The notes: a model not told the origin generated them from the sequence alone. A DNA stretch of 64,000 bases from an uncultured Bacteroidales bacterium (GCA_903959905.1 CAJBYO010000029.1:1-64000); one strand, 5' to 3'. Counted from the first letter of the stretch, positions 1-8,722 are shown. Made by a program: numbers and translations.

Positions 1-136
1 ATGTTACTTCGTCATTTTCCCGGATACGGTCAATTAAACCAGAGGCATGAACGAAATATTCTTTGCCTGTCTCGGAGTCCATAATAAATCCAAATCCTTT
101 TGACTCATTAAAGAATTTTACTTTTCCATTTTTCAT
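1..136 (-). CDS. Cold-shock domain protein (CspA family), C-terminus outside window
   Basis: The 45 visible residues begin MKNGKVKFFNESKGFGFI and continue to a YFVHASGL stretch. These are the RNP1 (KGFGFI) and RNP2-like (YFVHAS) strands of the OB-fold cold-shock domain, which binds single-stranded RNA and DNA and melts RNA secondary structure. The gene is read leftwards and is cut by the window start, so any C-terminal extension cannot be seen. The ATG is preceded by a good Bacteroidota promoter about 30 nt upstream. The family is certain; which Csp paralog it is cannot be told. Confidence 0.9.
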   Translation of the reverse strand, partial: MKNGKVKFFNESKGFGFIMDSETGKEYFVHASGLIDRIRENDEVT

Positions 137-167
137 AATAAAAATCAAATTTTAAAAATAATATTCG

Positions 168-197
168 CAAAGATAAAGATAAAAAGTATAGATTCAA
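168..197 (-). promoter_or_regulatory. Promoter of the cold-shock gene
   Basis: On the minus strand a TTG (195-197) is followed after 19 nt by TATCTTTG (168-175). This is the Bacteroidota sigma-ABfr pattern (-33 TTG, -7 TAnnTTTG). It implies a 5' leader of roughly 25 nt. Confidence 0.65.
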
Positions 198-228
198 CGA
201 AATAAAAAAAAAACTTGAAGAAGGATGA

Positions 229-358
229 GATTTACGATTGGACGAATGACGATTGCAGATTGAATTGTAAGATTGACGATTTACGATTGGGTGCTGCTAA
301 TCGTCAATCTGAAATCCTGCAATTCAATCGTCATTCTAGAATCGTCCAATCGTAAATC
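229..358. repeat. Imperfect 130-bp inverted repeat (ATTTACGATT-type)
   Basis: A perfect 17-nt pair (229-245 with 342-358, GATTTACGATTGGACGA) encloses further inverted matches such as GATTGAATTG and CAATTCAATC. The arms are built from CGATT/TACGATTG words. The centre contains ATTGGGTGCTGCTAATC (286-302), a word found again at 16866. The element lies between the cold-shock promoter and the end of the helicase gene, where it could form a terminator-like cruciform or RNA hairpin. Confidence 0.7.
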
Positions 359-367
359 GTCTTTTGT

Positions 368-1564
368 TTATTTTTTCCTGAAACCGCCTTTTCGGAAGGT
401 TCCCCTGTGTTTCTTCGGGTCAAATTCCGGCCCGGTGCCAAGGTGAACCGGCAGAGCACCTTTATAGATGGACTTGTCCAGGAGTCGTTCAATGGTGGCA
501 AATTTTGCCTGGTCTTTTTCGTTGATCAGGGTGATGGCGGCACCTTTGGCTTTGGCGCGGGCGGTGCGGCCGATGCGGTGAATATAGTCTTCCCCTTCGT
601 TGGGTACATCAAAGTTCACCACCATGTCAATGTCTTCAATGTCAATGCCGCGTGAAACAATGTCGGTTGCAACAAGGATACTGAGTTCCCTGCTCCTGAA
701 CCGGTTCAGCACGGCTTCACGCTCGGTCTGGTCAAGATCGGAATGGATCTCTTCGGCATTCAGGTGAAGTTTTTTCAGGGCAGCGCTGAGTTGCTTTGTA
801 GCGCTTTTCGTGGAGCAGAAAATAAGGATGCTTCGCAGCGACAGGTCTTTGAGCAGGTATTGAACCAGGGGGATTTTCTGTGTGTCGTAAACCACATAGG
901 CCATCTGCAGTATGTTTTCTGCAGGTTTTGACACGGCAATATTAATCTCAACAGGGTCTTTTAATATTTTCCGCGCCAGGTCACGCATCTCTTTGGGCAT
1001 GGTGGCGGTGAAACATAGAGTTTGCCTTGTTGCAGGAACATACGACATGATCTTGAGGATGTCGTCGTAAAAACCCATGTCAAGCATCCGGTCAGCCTCA
1101 TCAAGGATGAGGTAACGCAGGCTGGAGAGGTTCACATAGCCCATGTTGAGGTGGGCGATCATACGTCCGGGGGTGCATATCACCATGTCGGCCCCGTTTG
1201 AAAGGGCCTGTTTCTCCCTGGAAAAAGAAGCACCGTCGGTGCCACCATATACAGGGATGGAACTCACCGGGGTGAAATAGGAGAGCCCCTCCATGTGCTG
1301 GTCGATCTGTTGTGCAAGTTCCCTGGTGGGAACGATCACCAATGCCTTGATGGCATCATCGTGCGGTACAGATATGATTTTCTGAATGATGGGAAGCAGG
1401 AATGCCGCTGTTTTCCCGGTGCCGGTCTGGGCCGACCCGATGAGGTCCTTGCCGTCTAAAATGGCAGGGATTGCCTGCTCCTGGATAGGGGTGGCGCTTT
1501 CGTACCCCAGTGCTTCTATGCCTTCAATAAGCCGCGCCTCAAAACCGAAATCGTGGAATGTCAA
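368..1564 (-). CDS. rhlE: DEAD-box ATP-dependent RNA helicase, RhlE type
   Basis: An ATP-driven RNA duplex-unwinding protein of 398 residues. It shows the Q-motif (F7 and TPIQEQAIP), motif I AQTGTGKT (45-52), Ia PTREL, Ib TPGR, II DEAD (155-158), III written TAT rather than SAT (186-188), and VI HRIGRTARA. A short basic tail (RKGGFRKK) follows, typical of RhlE proteins acting on ribosome assembly or mRNA decay. No ATG precedes the Q-motif. The only codons between the upstream in-frame TAA and the motif that can start are TTG (1564) or ATT (1567), so a rare start codon is used. The gene stands alone, downstream of a possible TACCTTTG -7 box at 1582-1589. Confidence 0.93.
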   Translation of the reverse strand: MTFHDFGFEARLIEGIEALGYESATPIQEQAIPAILDGKDLIGSAQTGTGKTAAFLLPIIQKIISVPHDDAIKALVIVPTRELAQQIDQHMEGLSYFTPVSSIPVYGGTDGASFSREKQALSNGADMVICTPGRMIAHLNMGYVNLSSLRYLILDEADRMLDMGFYDDILKIMSYVPATRQTLCFTATMPKEMRDLARKILKDPVEINIAVSKPAENILQMAYVVYDTQKIPLVQYLLKDLSLRSILIFCSTKSATKQLSAALKKLHLNAEEIHSDLDQTEREAVLNRFRSRELSILVATDIVSRGIDIEDIDMVVNFDVPNEGEDYIHRIGRTARAKAKGAAITLINEKDQAKFATIERLLDKSIYKGALPVHLGTGPEFDPKKHRGTFRKGGFRKK

Positions 1565-1620
1565 AATGTTGAGTTATTTGGCAAAGGTAGGGAAAAAGGA
1601 GACAGGTTGGACGTAATGCG

Positions 1621-1668
1621 TGACGCGTGACGCGTGACGGGTGACAGGTCACGCGTCACCTGTCACTT
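1621..1668. repeat. 7-bp TGACGCG repeat, inverted
   Basis: Four heptads (TGACGCG, TGACGCG, TGACGGG, TGACAGG) run directly into the opposite orientation (TCACGCG, TCACCTG, TCAC), giving a 48-bp palindrome. The last TCA is the reverse complement of the TGA stop codon of the GH47 gene, so the repeat supplies that stop. It is placed as a terminator for that gene. Confidence 0.75.
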
Positions 1669-3102
1669 TTTCAACAGGTGCGCCTCCGTATTAAACACCA
1701 CCTTCCCCAGGTCCAGGGTTTTTTCAGGGGCGAACAGGAGGTAAGCGTATTTCAGGGTTTCGGCGAGGAAGAAGCTTTCCATTGAATCGGAAGTCTCAAG
1801 TTTTGTAACATCTTTCATTTCAGCAAAGCCGGCTTCGGTTTTGCATTTCGTGAGGATGTCGATGACCATTTGCTCCCCCATCCGCAGATACTGGTTGTCT
1901 TTGGTTTTCCTGTAAAGATAAAAGCAACTTTCAATGTTTTCAGGCCGTAAAGGATAGGAGGGATCAGTTACCTGGCCGGTACGGAAGTTGAATTCTTCGG
2001 GTTCAATGCCGAATTTCGTCCACATGGCATAGTTTCCCTGCTGGATTTTACGTGCATGGGGAATATCTCCGGAAAGGGCCAGAATCCCGGCATAAAAGGC
2101 ATCCAGGGCGCCATACAACGAATTTGTCTCCTTCCCCGACCGCATGTCCACCCGGGTGAAATACCCGCCTGAAGGAACTTCAGTGAACATATATTTCATG
2201 ATCGCTCTGTTGTGGATCTCCCAGGCATCTTTGCAGTCCCGGTCGCCAAACAGCAACCACGCCTTGTAAAGGTATTCAAAATAGGAGTCAATCCTTGCGC
2301 CGATCTGGCATTCGGTATTCTTCCACTCCCCGGTATTTACGTCGATGGTGGTTCCAACCAGGTCAAGGTCGGTACGCCTTTTGAAAACTTCAAAGGCGGC
2401 TTTTTTTGCCACGCGGTAAAATGTTGAATCTTTAGTAAGCTGGGTAAGTTTCCCGAATTCAAGCAGGTAGGTGCCTGTTTCGGCAGGATTGCTCAAGGCA
2501 TCCCTGGTTTTCCCGGTTACCAGGTTTACGAAACGGTATGGCATGCCGGTAGGCGAATTGAATGCAGGAAGAAGGCGAGTGCCGAGATCTTTTGCCAGGG
2601 TCAGCAGCCGTTTATCTTTGGTTAATTCATAGGCCGACAGCAGTCCGCCCATCAATCGTATGTTGACCTCAAACAGCTGAACTTCGGTGTCGACATTGAA
2701 ATTCAAACCGTTAACCACCATGGATTTTGCTTCCCCGGCCTCTTTTTTCATGCCCAGCAGGTAGAAGGTGTCAAACGCATCCAGCGGGGTCATCATGAAT
2801 GATGTGCCATACCAGTTGCGGCCTGTCCGGCTGATCGGTTTCAGTGCGTCATACCCGGAGGCATAGGTTTTGTATCCATCCCAGGCATGCCGGCACGCCG
2901 CTTTGATCTTTTCGCACTGGGCGGCCTTTTGTGCGGAGGAAAAAGGCTGCCGGACCTGCGCTGAAATGGAAGGGGAGAATGCAAGGAATGCAAGGAATGC
3001 AAGGAATGCAAACAATGCAGGGAATGCAAACAATGCAGGCAATGAAAGGGATGTAAAAAATGAAGGAATTTTGAGTGACTTGATTATGCTGCTGTTTTTC
3101 AT
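1663..3102 (-). CDS. Secreted GH47-family alpha-mannosidase (class I alpha-1,2-mannosidase-like)
   Basis: A 479-residue exported protein with the hallmarks of glycoside hydrolase family 47: RHAWDGY near residue 68, DAFDTFYLLG, FEVNIR, LRPENIES in place of LRPES, the block MESFFLAETLKYAYLLF, and FNTEAH close to the end, whose Thr-Glu contributes to calcium and catalytic-site geometry. These enzymes trim alpha-1,2-mannose from N-glycans. The family is mostly eukaryotic and rare in bacteria, where it presumably serves glycan scavenging. ATG at 3102 is preferred over the in-frame GTG at 3105. The signal peptide is abnormal: residues about 16-43 (PALFAF, LAFLAF) are translated from nine copies of a 9-bp repeat. 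The neighbouring helicase and efflux genes do not help to define its substrate. Confidence 0.85.
   Translation of the reverse strand: MKNSSIIKSLKIPSFFTSLSLPALFAFPALFAFLAFLAFLAFSPSISAQVRQPFSSAQKAAQCEKIKAACRHAWDGYKTYASGYDALKPISRTGRNWYGTSFMMTPLDAFDTFYLLGMKKEAGEAKSMVVNGLNFNVDTEVQLFEVNIRLMGGLLSAYELTKDKRLLTLAKDLGTRLLPAFNSPTGMPYRFVNLVTGKTRDALSNPAETGTYLLEFGKLTQLTKDSTFYRVAKKAAFEVFKRRTDLDLVGTTIDVNTGEWKNTECQIGARIDSYFEYLYKAWLLFGDRDCKDAWEIHNRAIMKYMFTEVPSGGYFTRVDMRSGKETNSLYGALDAFYAGILALSGDIPHARKIQQGNYAMWTKFGIEPEEFNFRTGQVTDPSYPLRPENIESCFYLYRKTKDNQYLRMGEQMVIDILTKCKTEAGFAEMKDVTKLETSDSMESFFLAETLKYAYLLFAPEKTLDLGKVVFNTEAHLLKK
2978..3058. repeat. 9-bp AATGCANNN repeat inside the GH47 signal peptide
   Basis: Nine successive 9-bp units (AATGCAAGG x3, then AATGCAAAC, AATGCAGGG, AATGCAAAC, AATGCAGGC and decayed copies). 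On the coding strand they give Leu-Ala-Phe or Leu-Phe-Ala tripeptides. A period of nine keeps frame. The same family occurs at 24568-24639 and 35720-35959. Confidence 0.85.
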
Positions 3103-3158
3103 CACCTAAATAAATTGTAAATGGAACAAAGCCTGGTTATTCAATATTCGTCATTCCT

Positions 3159-3207
3159 CATTTGTCATTTGTCACCCGTCACCCGTCACCTGTCCCCTGT
3201 CATTCGT
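3159..3207. repeat. 7-bp CACCCGT/CATTTGT repeat at the end of the TolC-like gene
   Basis: Seven heptads: CATTTGT x2, CACCCGT x2, CACCTGT, CCCCTGT, CATTCGT. They encode the last residues (RMTGDR) and the TGA stop of the TolC-like gene on the minus strand. Same family as 1621 and 29848. Confidence 0.75.
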
Positions 3208-4577
3208 CTCAACAGCTCCCCCGTCAACCTGTCCAGCTCCACCTCTGCTTTCTTTGCCTCAAACTGCGACGATATGAGCTGGTATTCTGCATCAATCTGC
3301 TTTTGCTGGATTTCGCGGAGTTCAATATCGTTGATGCTTCCAAGCTTGTACTTTTCAAAGGCGATGGTGACGTTTTCCCTGGCCACGTCAACATTGGCAA
3401 GCTGCAGCCTGACGATTTCCAGGTTAGCGAGAAACTCCTCGTGAATTTTATAGAGATTAGTCCGCAACGACAGCCAGGCATCCTCTACCTGGATTTCCCC
3501 GGAATTCATCAGGATTTTTGCATTTTTAACGGCCCTGTTTACATTGAAACCATTGAAGAGATTGTATGACAGCGATAATCCGTAGGAAGGGCCATAGCTT
3601 TGATTGTATTTCAGGAAGCCGCTTTGAGAGTTCAGGGTGCCATAAGAATAACCGGCGTTGAAATTTATCTGGGGATAGCGGTCCGATTGGGCTTGGCGTA
3701 CTCCCAGCCTGGTGAGGTCCTGGTTCAGGCGGGCTGCAGTCAGCATGGAATTTTGCCGCATCGCTACGGCCAGAAGGGTGTCATAAGGTTTGGGCACGCT
3801 GAGCTGGATGGAATCATAGATATCAAAGGGCATAGACGGATCACGGCAAAGCAGCTGGTTGAGGTCGGCCCGGGTGCCGGCCAGGATCACCATTTGCCTG
3901 ATGAGCCGTGTGCTGTCGGCATTCAGGTCAACGGTCGATTGCAAGAGCATCAGCTGCGAGCCTGCTCCCAGCGAAACCTTGGCAGCAGCAATCCTTTTGC
4001 GTTGCATGGAGAGGTCAACGGCATCCTGCGCCACCCTGACCAGCTTTTTCATCTGGATGATGCCGTAGTAGGTCAGTGAAATATCGGATACGGTTCCTTC
4101 CACCACGATCCTGGTGCCGTTCTGGCCGAGGTCTTCAAGCACGCCAAGCATCTTCCGGTTTACAAACATATTCAGCCCGTCGAACAGGGTCCAGTTGAGT
4201 TGCGCCCCGGTATTCAGTGAATTGCTTTTTCCATTGGTCACATCTTTCACCGTTCCGCTGAACTGTTCCTGGTGTGTGGTGCTGATGATGTTGTTCTGGC
4301 TGGCAGTGAGGTCAATGGATGGAAGGAAGCCGGCATTTCCGGGGGTGTTGTTGTTTTTCGCGATCTGCGCGTCATTCTGCTGGAGGATGATGGAATAGTT
4401 GTTTTTAAGGCCAAGCCGGAGGGCCTGGGGAAGGGAGAGGACCTCCTGGGTGTGACCGTTGCTGAAGAGAAATAGAAACAAAGGCAGGAGCGTAGCAAAA
4501 CGAATATTGAATATTGAATATTGAATATTGAATGTTGAAGTGGGGGGAACAGAGGGGGTGGATTTGTTTTTGATCAT
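3186..4577 (-). CDS. TolC-family outer-membrane efflux protein
   Basis: A 463-residue exported protein with two outer-membrane efflux repeats. The N-terminal LSLPQALRLGLKNN helix start and the C-terminal AFEKYKLGSINDIELREIQQKQIDAEYQ-type coiled coil are characteristic of TolC/OprM proteins, which form the outer-membrane duct of a tripartite pump. It is the last gene of the operon MFP - RND - OMF, 18 nt after the RND stop, so it almost surely completes that pump. The start is ATG 4577. The N-terminus is odd: between it and the hydrophobic signal core (FATLLPLFLFLFS) about 12 residues are encoded by a GAATATT repeat. The C-terminal RMTGDR and the stop also come from a repeat. Confidence 0.92.
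   Translation of the reverse strand: MIKNKSTPSVPPTSTFNIQYSIFNIRFATLLPLFLFLFSNGHTQEVLSLPQALRLGLKNNYSIILQQNDAQIAKNNNTPGNAGFLPSIDLTASQNNIISTTHQEQFSGTVKDVTNGKSNSLNTGAQLNWTLFDGLNMFVNRKMLGVLEDLGQNGTRIVVEGTVSDISLTYYGIIQMKKLVRVAQDAVDLSMQRKRIAAAKVSLGAGSQLMLLQSTVDLNADSTRLIRQMVILAGTRADLNQLLCRDPSMPFDIYDSIQLSVPKPYDTLLAVAMRQNSMLTAARLNQDLTRLGVRQAQSDRYPQINFNAGYSYGTLNSQSGFLKYNQSYGPSYGLSLSYNLFNGFNVNRAVKNAKILMNSGEIQVEDAWLSLRTNLYKIHEEFLANLEIVRLQLANVDVARENVTIAFEKYKLGSINDIELREIQQKQIDAEYQLISSQFEAKKAEVELDRLTGELLRRMTGDR
4502..4540. repeat. 7-bp GAATATT repeat in the 5' end of the TolC-like gene
   Basis: Four exact GAATATT heptads, one GAATGTT, and a partial copy. On the coding strand they read as FNIQYSIFNI. A 7-bp period rotates through all three frames, so the peptide is not a simple tripeptide repeat. 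A similar tract lies at 34093-34130. Confidence 0.85.
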
Positions 4578-4595
4578 GATCAAGAGAACTTAGAT

Positions 4596-7500
4596 TTATT
4601 TTGATTTTGACCGTGACATATAAGAATACAAAGCCGGGATCACGTAAAGTGTTAGAACCAGCGAGAAAATGAGTCCGCCGATAATTGTAATGCCCATGGG
4701 CACTCGGCTGCGTGATGCGGCACCAAGCGCCATGGCGATCGGAAGCGCACCCAGGGCGGTGGCCAGGCTGGTCATCAGGATGGGGCGCAGGCGGCGGGTG
4801 GCGGCATCAATGACTGCTTCGCGCAGGTCAAGGCCCTCTTTTTTTCGTTGGTTGGCAAACTCAACGATCAGGATCCCATTCTTGGTTACAATGCCGATCA
4901 GCACGATGATTCCGATTTCGCTGAAAATATTCAGGGTTTGACCGAACATCCATAGAGAAAGGATGGCACCGGCCAGCGCCAGTGGCACCGTGAACATGAT
5001 GATCAGCGGGTCGATGAAACTTTCAAACTGGGCGGCCAGGATCAGGAAGACGAGCACCAGCGCCAGCAGCAGTGCAAACAGGAGGCTTCCCGAGCTGTCT
5101 TCAAATTCCTTGGATGTTCCGGCAAGGGCGGAGGAGAATGAATCGTCGAAGGTGGCCTTGCCGATCTTCCGCATTTCGTCGATCCCCTGTCCGAGGGTCA
5201 CCCCTTTGGCTGTCTGTGCCGAAACGGTGGCTGAAACATACCTGTTATACCGGTACAACTGCGGGGGATTGCTCTGCTCCTTTAGTTTCACCACGTTGTC
5301 AAGCTGGATAAGCTCGCCGCGGTTGTTGCGGATGTAAATGGAACTAAGGTCAAGCGGCTTATCCCTGTTTGACCGGTCGGCCTGCCCGATCACCTGGTAC
5401 TGCTTGCTGTTCATGATGAAATAACCGTAACGCTGCCCGCTGAAGTAAAGCTGCAGGGTTTCTGCGATATCGCGCACATTGATCCCGAGTGTTCGGGCCC
5501 TGTCGCGGTCAATCTCCACGGCAAGCTCGGGTTTGTTGAATTTCAGGTTCAGGTCAACCACCTGGAATTTGGAGCTGGCCTGGGCCGTTTCCATGAATTT
5601 TGGCAGGAATTTCTTCAGTTTGTCAAAATCAGGCGCCAGTACAACATACTGAACCGGCAACCCTGCATTGCGGCCTCCGCCGATGGTCTGCTCCTGGATC
5701 ACAAAGCTCCGGGCAAAGTTGAACCTTCTGGCCAGCATGCCGATTTCATCTGCAATATCCTGTTGTGAACGCTTTCTGTTTTCAGGTTCTGTTAAGGATA
5801 TTCGTACAAATCCCGTATTTGTTGATGACGCCGATCCGAATCCCGGTGCGGTAATTCCCAGGATTGATTCCTTCTCCGGGATGGTGTCAACCATGGCAAC
5901 CATCTGGTTCATATAGCGGTCCATGAGTTCAAAGGATGTTCCTTCAGGGGCCGTCGACATCAGCTGCATCCTGCTTTTGTCTTCCATGGGGGCGAGTTCT
6001 GAAGGAATCAGCATGCCGATGCCGAAGATCAGTCCAAGTGACACAACCATGGCCAGGATGGCCAGCCAGCGGTAACGGATGAATGAGTGCAGCGAGCGGT
6101 TATAGGCATCGGTAAGCCCGTTGAGCATGTTTTCAGTGAAGGTGAAAAGTGCATTGTGACGTTCGGGTTTGCGCAACATGTGCGAACTCATCATCGGGGT
6201 GAGGGTGAGTGAAACCAGCGCTGAGACAAGCACAGTCCCGGCAACAACAACCCCGAATTCCCGGAACAGCCTGCCTGTAAGTCCCTGGAGGAAGATAATC
6301 GGTAAGAACACAGCGGCAAGGGTGATGGTGGTGGAGAGGATGGCGAAGTAAATCTCTTTTGATCCGCTGTGGCCGGCCTCAATCGGGTCCATACCCCCTT
6401 CAATCTTGTGGTAGATGTTCTCAAGCACCACGATGGCATCGTCAACCACAAGCCCGGTGGCAAGCACAATGCCGAGCAGGGTGAGGATGTTGATCGAGAA
6501 CCCTGCAATATACATGATGAAAAATCCGCTCACAAGGGAGATGGGAATCGCGATGATCGGGATCAGCGTGGTGCGCCAGCTGCGCAGGAATGCGAAAATC
6601 ACCAGCAGAACCAGCGCAAAGGCAATGAGGATGGTCTCTTCCACTTCCGTGATGGCCTTACGGATGCTCAGCGTGGTATCAAGGGTGGTGCCTACAATGA
6701 TATCAGCCGGGATCTCTTTTTTAAGCTGGGCCACCCGTTTGTAACACTCATCTGCAATATCAATCTGGTTTGCGCCGGGCTGCGGAGTGATACCAACCCC
6801 GATCATCGGAATGCCGCCGTTGCCTTTCATGATCGTACGTTCATTTTCAGGCAGCAGTTTGGCTGTTCCAACGTCCCGCATCCTGATCACCGTGCCGTTC
6901 TTTTCGTCAATGATCATGTCGTTGAATTCGTCGGGCGTGGTGAGCCTTCCTTTGGTCCTGATGGTCAGTTCGGTACCGTACCCTTCAATTCTTCCGCTGG
7001 GAAGCTCAATGTTTTCGCGCGAAAGCGCATTGCGCACATCACCGGGTGTAAGCCTGAAACTGGCAAGTTTGGAGGGGTCAAGCAACAGTTTGATGGAGTA
7101 TTTGCGCTCACCCCAGATGCGGATTTCACTCACCCCCGGGATGGTCTGGAGCCGCTCCTTGAAAACATTGCTTGCAAAGTCCGACAATTCCATAAGATCC
7201 CGCGAATTACTTTGCAACGTAATGGCGTAGATCGGGTTGGCGTCGGCATCCGATTTGGTGACGATGGGCGGATCGGTATCGGGAGGAATGCTGCGGATGG
7301 CCCTGGATACACGGTCGCGGACGTCGTTGGAAGCGGCTTCCATGTCAACCCCCAGTTCAAACTCAACGGTGATGTTGCTGCGGCCGTCGCTGCTTATGGA
7401 GGTGAGCGACCTGATACCGGCAATTCCGTTGACTGACTCTTCAAGGGGTTGGGTGATCTGCGATTCGATCACATCTGCATTGGCCCCTATATAATTTGTG

Positions 7501-7643
7501 GTAACTGTAACCACGGGAGGGTCAACACTCGGAAATTCGCGGATACCCAGGAACGTATAGCCGATAACTCCAAACAAGACAATCAGCAGCGAGATAACCG
7601 TTGCCAGTACGGGGCGGTTGATGCTTAATGAGGAAATGTTCAT
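4596..7643 (-). CDS. RND-family efflux transporter permease (HAE1/AcrB-like)
   Basis: A 1015-residue inner-membrane proton-driven drug or solute exporter. It begins with the AcrB-type MNISSLSINRPVLATVIS helix and has the duplicated topology of twelve helices with two large periplasmic loops. In TM4 the acidic pair of the proton relay is present (GLVVDDAIVVLENIYHK). The second half has the matching GIVTKNGILIVEFANQ segment. Its ATG overlaps the TGA of the upstream membrane-fusion gene by 4 bp (ATGA), which indicates translational coupling, and the TolC-like gene follows. The substrate cannot be inferred. Confidence 0.96.
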   Translation of the reverse strand: MNISSLSINRPVLATVISLLIVLFGVIGYTFLGIREFPSVDPPVVTVTTNYIGANADVIESQITQPLEESVNGIAGIRSLTSISSDGRSNITVEFELGVDMEAASNDVRDRVSRAIRSIPPDTDPPIVTKSDADANPIYAITLQSNSRDLMELSDFASNVFKERLQTIPGVSEIRIWGERKYSIKLLLDPSKLASFRLTPGDVRNALSRENIELPSGRIEGYGTELTIRTKGRLTTPDEFNDMIIDEKNGTVIRMRDVGTAKLLPENERTIMKGNGGIPMIGVGITPQPGANQIDIADECYKRVAQLKKEIPADIIVGTTLDTTLSIRKAITEVEETILIAFALVLLVIFAFLRSWRTTLIPIIAIPISLVSGFFIMYIAGFSINILTLLGIVLATGLVVDDAIVVLENIYHKIEGGMDPIEAGHSGSKEIYFAILSTTITLAAVFLPIIFLQGLTGRLFREFGVVVAGTVLVSALVSLTLTPMMSSHMLRKPERHNALFTFTENMLNGLTDAYNRSLHSFIRYRWLAILAMVVSLGLIFGIGMLIPSELAPMEDKSRMQLMSTAPEGTSFELMDRYMNQMVAMVDTIPEKESILGITAPGFGSASSTNTGFVRISLTEPENRKRSQQDIADEIGMLARRFNFARSFVIQEQTIGGGRNAGLPVQYVVLAPDFDKLKKFLPKFMETAQASSKFQVVDLNLKFNKPELAVEIDRDRARTLGINVRDIAETLQLYFSGQRYGYFIMNSKQYQVIGQADRSNRDKPLDLSSIYIRNNRGELIQLDNVVKLKEQSNPPQLYRYNRYVSATVSAQTAKGVTLGQGIDEMRKIGKATFDDSFSSALAGTSKEFEDSSGSLLFALLLALVLVFLILAAQFESFIDPLIIMFTVPLALAGAILSLWMFGQTLNIFSEIGIIVLIGIVTKNGILIVEFANQRKKEGLDLREAVIDAATRRLRPILMTSLATALGALPIAMALGAASRSRVPMGITIIGGLIFSLVLTLYVIPALYSYMSRSKSK

Positions 7644-8689
7644 TTGGCCATCCTGATTTTAACAGATGCATCTTCACGGAGTTGCAGCAGCCCGGTTGTG
7701 ATAACGGTATCCCCGGGGTTCAGGCCTTTGATCACCTGCACTTTTGTTTCGGTGCGGATGCCGGTCTGGATGATCCGGGTGGTTGCCTTGCCATTGCTTG
7801 ACACGAACACCTTTTCGCCGTTCATCATGGGAATGATTGCCTCCGACGGGATGACGAGGGCATCGCGGATGTTGTCGAGGATGATATCAACCTTGGCAAA
7901 AGAGCCGGGGATAAGCTGGCCTTTCGGGTTGGAACAAAGTGCCCTCAGGGAAACATTGCGGGTGGCGGGGTCAATCTTGGGTTCAATGGCGTATACATGG
8001 CCGGTGAAAGTGCTGTCGTTGCCTTCCACCGTGAATTTGATCATGGTTCCTTTCAGCACTTTTCCGCGGTACTTTTCCGGGATGGCAAAATCAATTTTTA
8101 CCGGGTCGGTCTGCTGAAGGCGGGCAACGAGGGTGGAGGAGGAGACAAATCCGCCGGGGCTTACCTGGCGAAGGCCGATCTGTCCGCTGAACGGGGCATA
8201 GATCTCTGTTTTTGATATCTGTGTCCGGACGAGTTCGATTTCGGCCTGGGTAATGCCGTGCGTATTAAAGGCTTTGTCATACTCTTCCTGGCTAACAGCC
8301 TTTAATTCCAGTAATTTCTCTTTCCGGTAGAGGTCATCCTTGGCCTGTTTTTCATCAACCTGGAGCTTTTTCAGTTGTGCCTGCAGTTCCCGGTCGTCAA
8401 TTTTCATAAGCAGGCTGCCTTTGTTAACGTGGCTTCCCTCATCAAAGTTGATGGCAACGATCCGGCCAGGAACCTCACTTCGTAGTTCAACTTCCTCGTT
8501 GGCGATCACATTGCCGGTTGCCAGGATATTGTTTTCGAGTACACCCGGCTGAAGCACCATGCCTCCGACCGTTATTGTTTTTGGCCCTGAACTACCGGGC
8601 TGCTCTTTTGAAGTCCCTTTGCATCCTGTAAGTGTAAACGGAATGACCAGGGTTAGAATCAACCATTTATAATTCTTAAACTGAAGCAT
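7640..8689 (-). CDS. RND efflux periplasmic adaptor (membrane fusion protein), lipoprotein
   Basis: A 349-residue adaptor that bridges the inner-membrane RND pump and the outer-membrane channel. A signal peptide ending in a lipobox (LTGC, cysteine about residue 23) anchors it by lipid. Next come a biotinyl-lipoyl half-motif (VELRSEVPGRIVAINFDEGSHVNKG), a short alpha-hairpin (LKKLQVDEKQAKDDLYRKEKLLE), the second lipoyl half (IYAPFSGQIGLRQVSPGGFV) and a beta-barrel. It is the first gene of the three-gene pump operon. A TACCTTTG box lies about 34 nt upstream of its ATG. Confidence 0.95.
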   Translation of the reverse strand: MLQFKNYKWLILTLVIPFTLTGCKGTSKEQPGSSGPKTITVGGMVLQPGVLENNILATGNVIANEEVELRSEVPGRIVAINFDEGSHVNKGSLLMKIDDRELQAQLKKLQVDEKQAKDDLYRKEKLLELKAVSQEEYDKAFNTHGITQAEIELVRTQISKTEIYAPFSGQIGLRQVSPGGFVSSSTLVARLQQTDPVKIDFAIPEKYRGKVLKGTMIKFTVEGNDSTFTGHVYAIEPKIDPATRNVSLRALCSNPKGQLIPGSFAKVDIILDNIRDALVIPSEAIIPMMNGEKVFVSSNGKATTRIIQTGIRTETKVQVIKGLNPGDTVITTGLLQLREDASVKIRMAK

Positions 8690-8722
8690 ATCAAGCTAAT
8701 TGGGAGTGACGGATAATGTTTC

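Noticed and set aside
6369..7436. Long plus-strand ORF (355 codons) opposite the RND gene
   Set aside because: A shadow of the RND coding sequence: the sense frame has full family motifs and the antisense frame has none.
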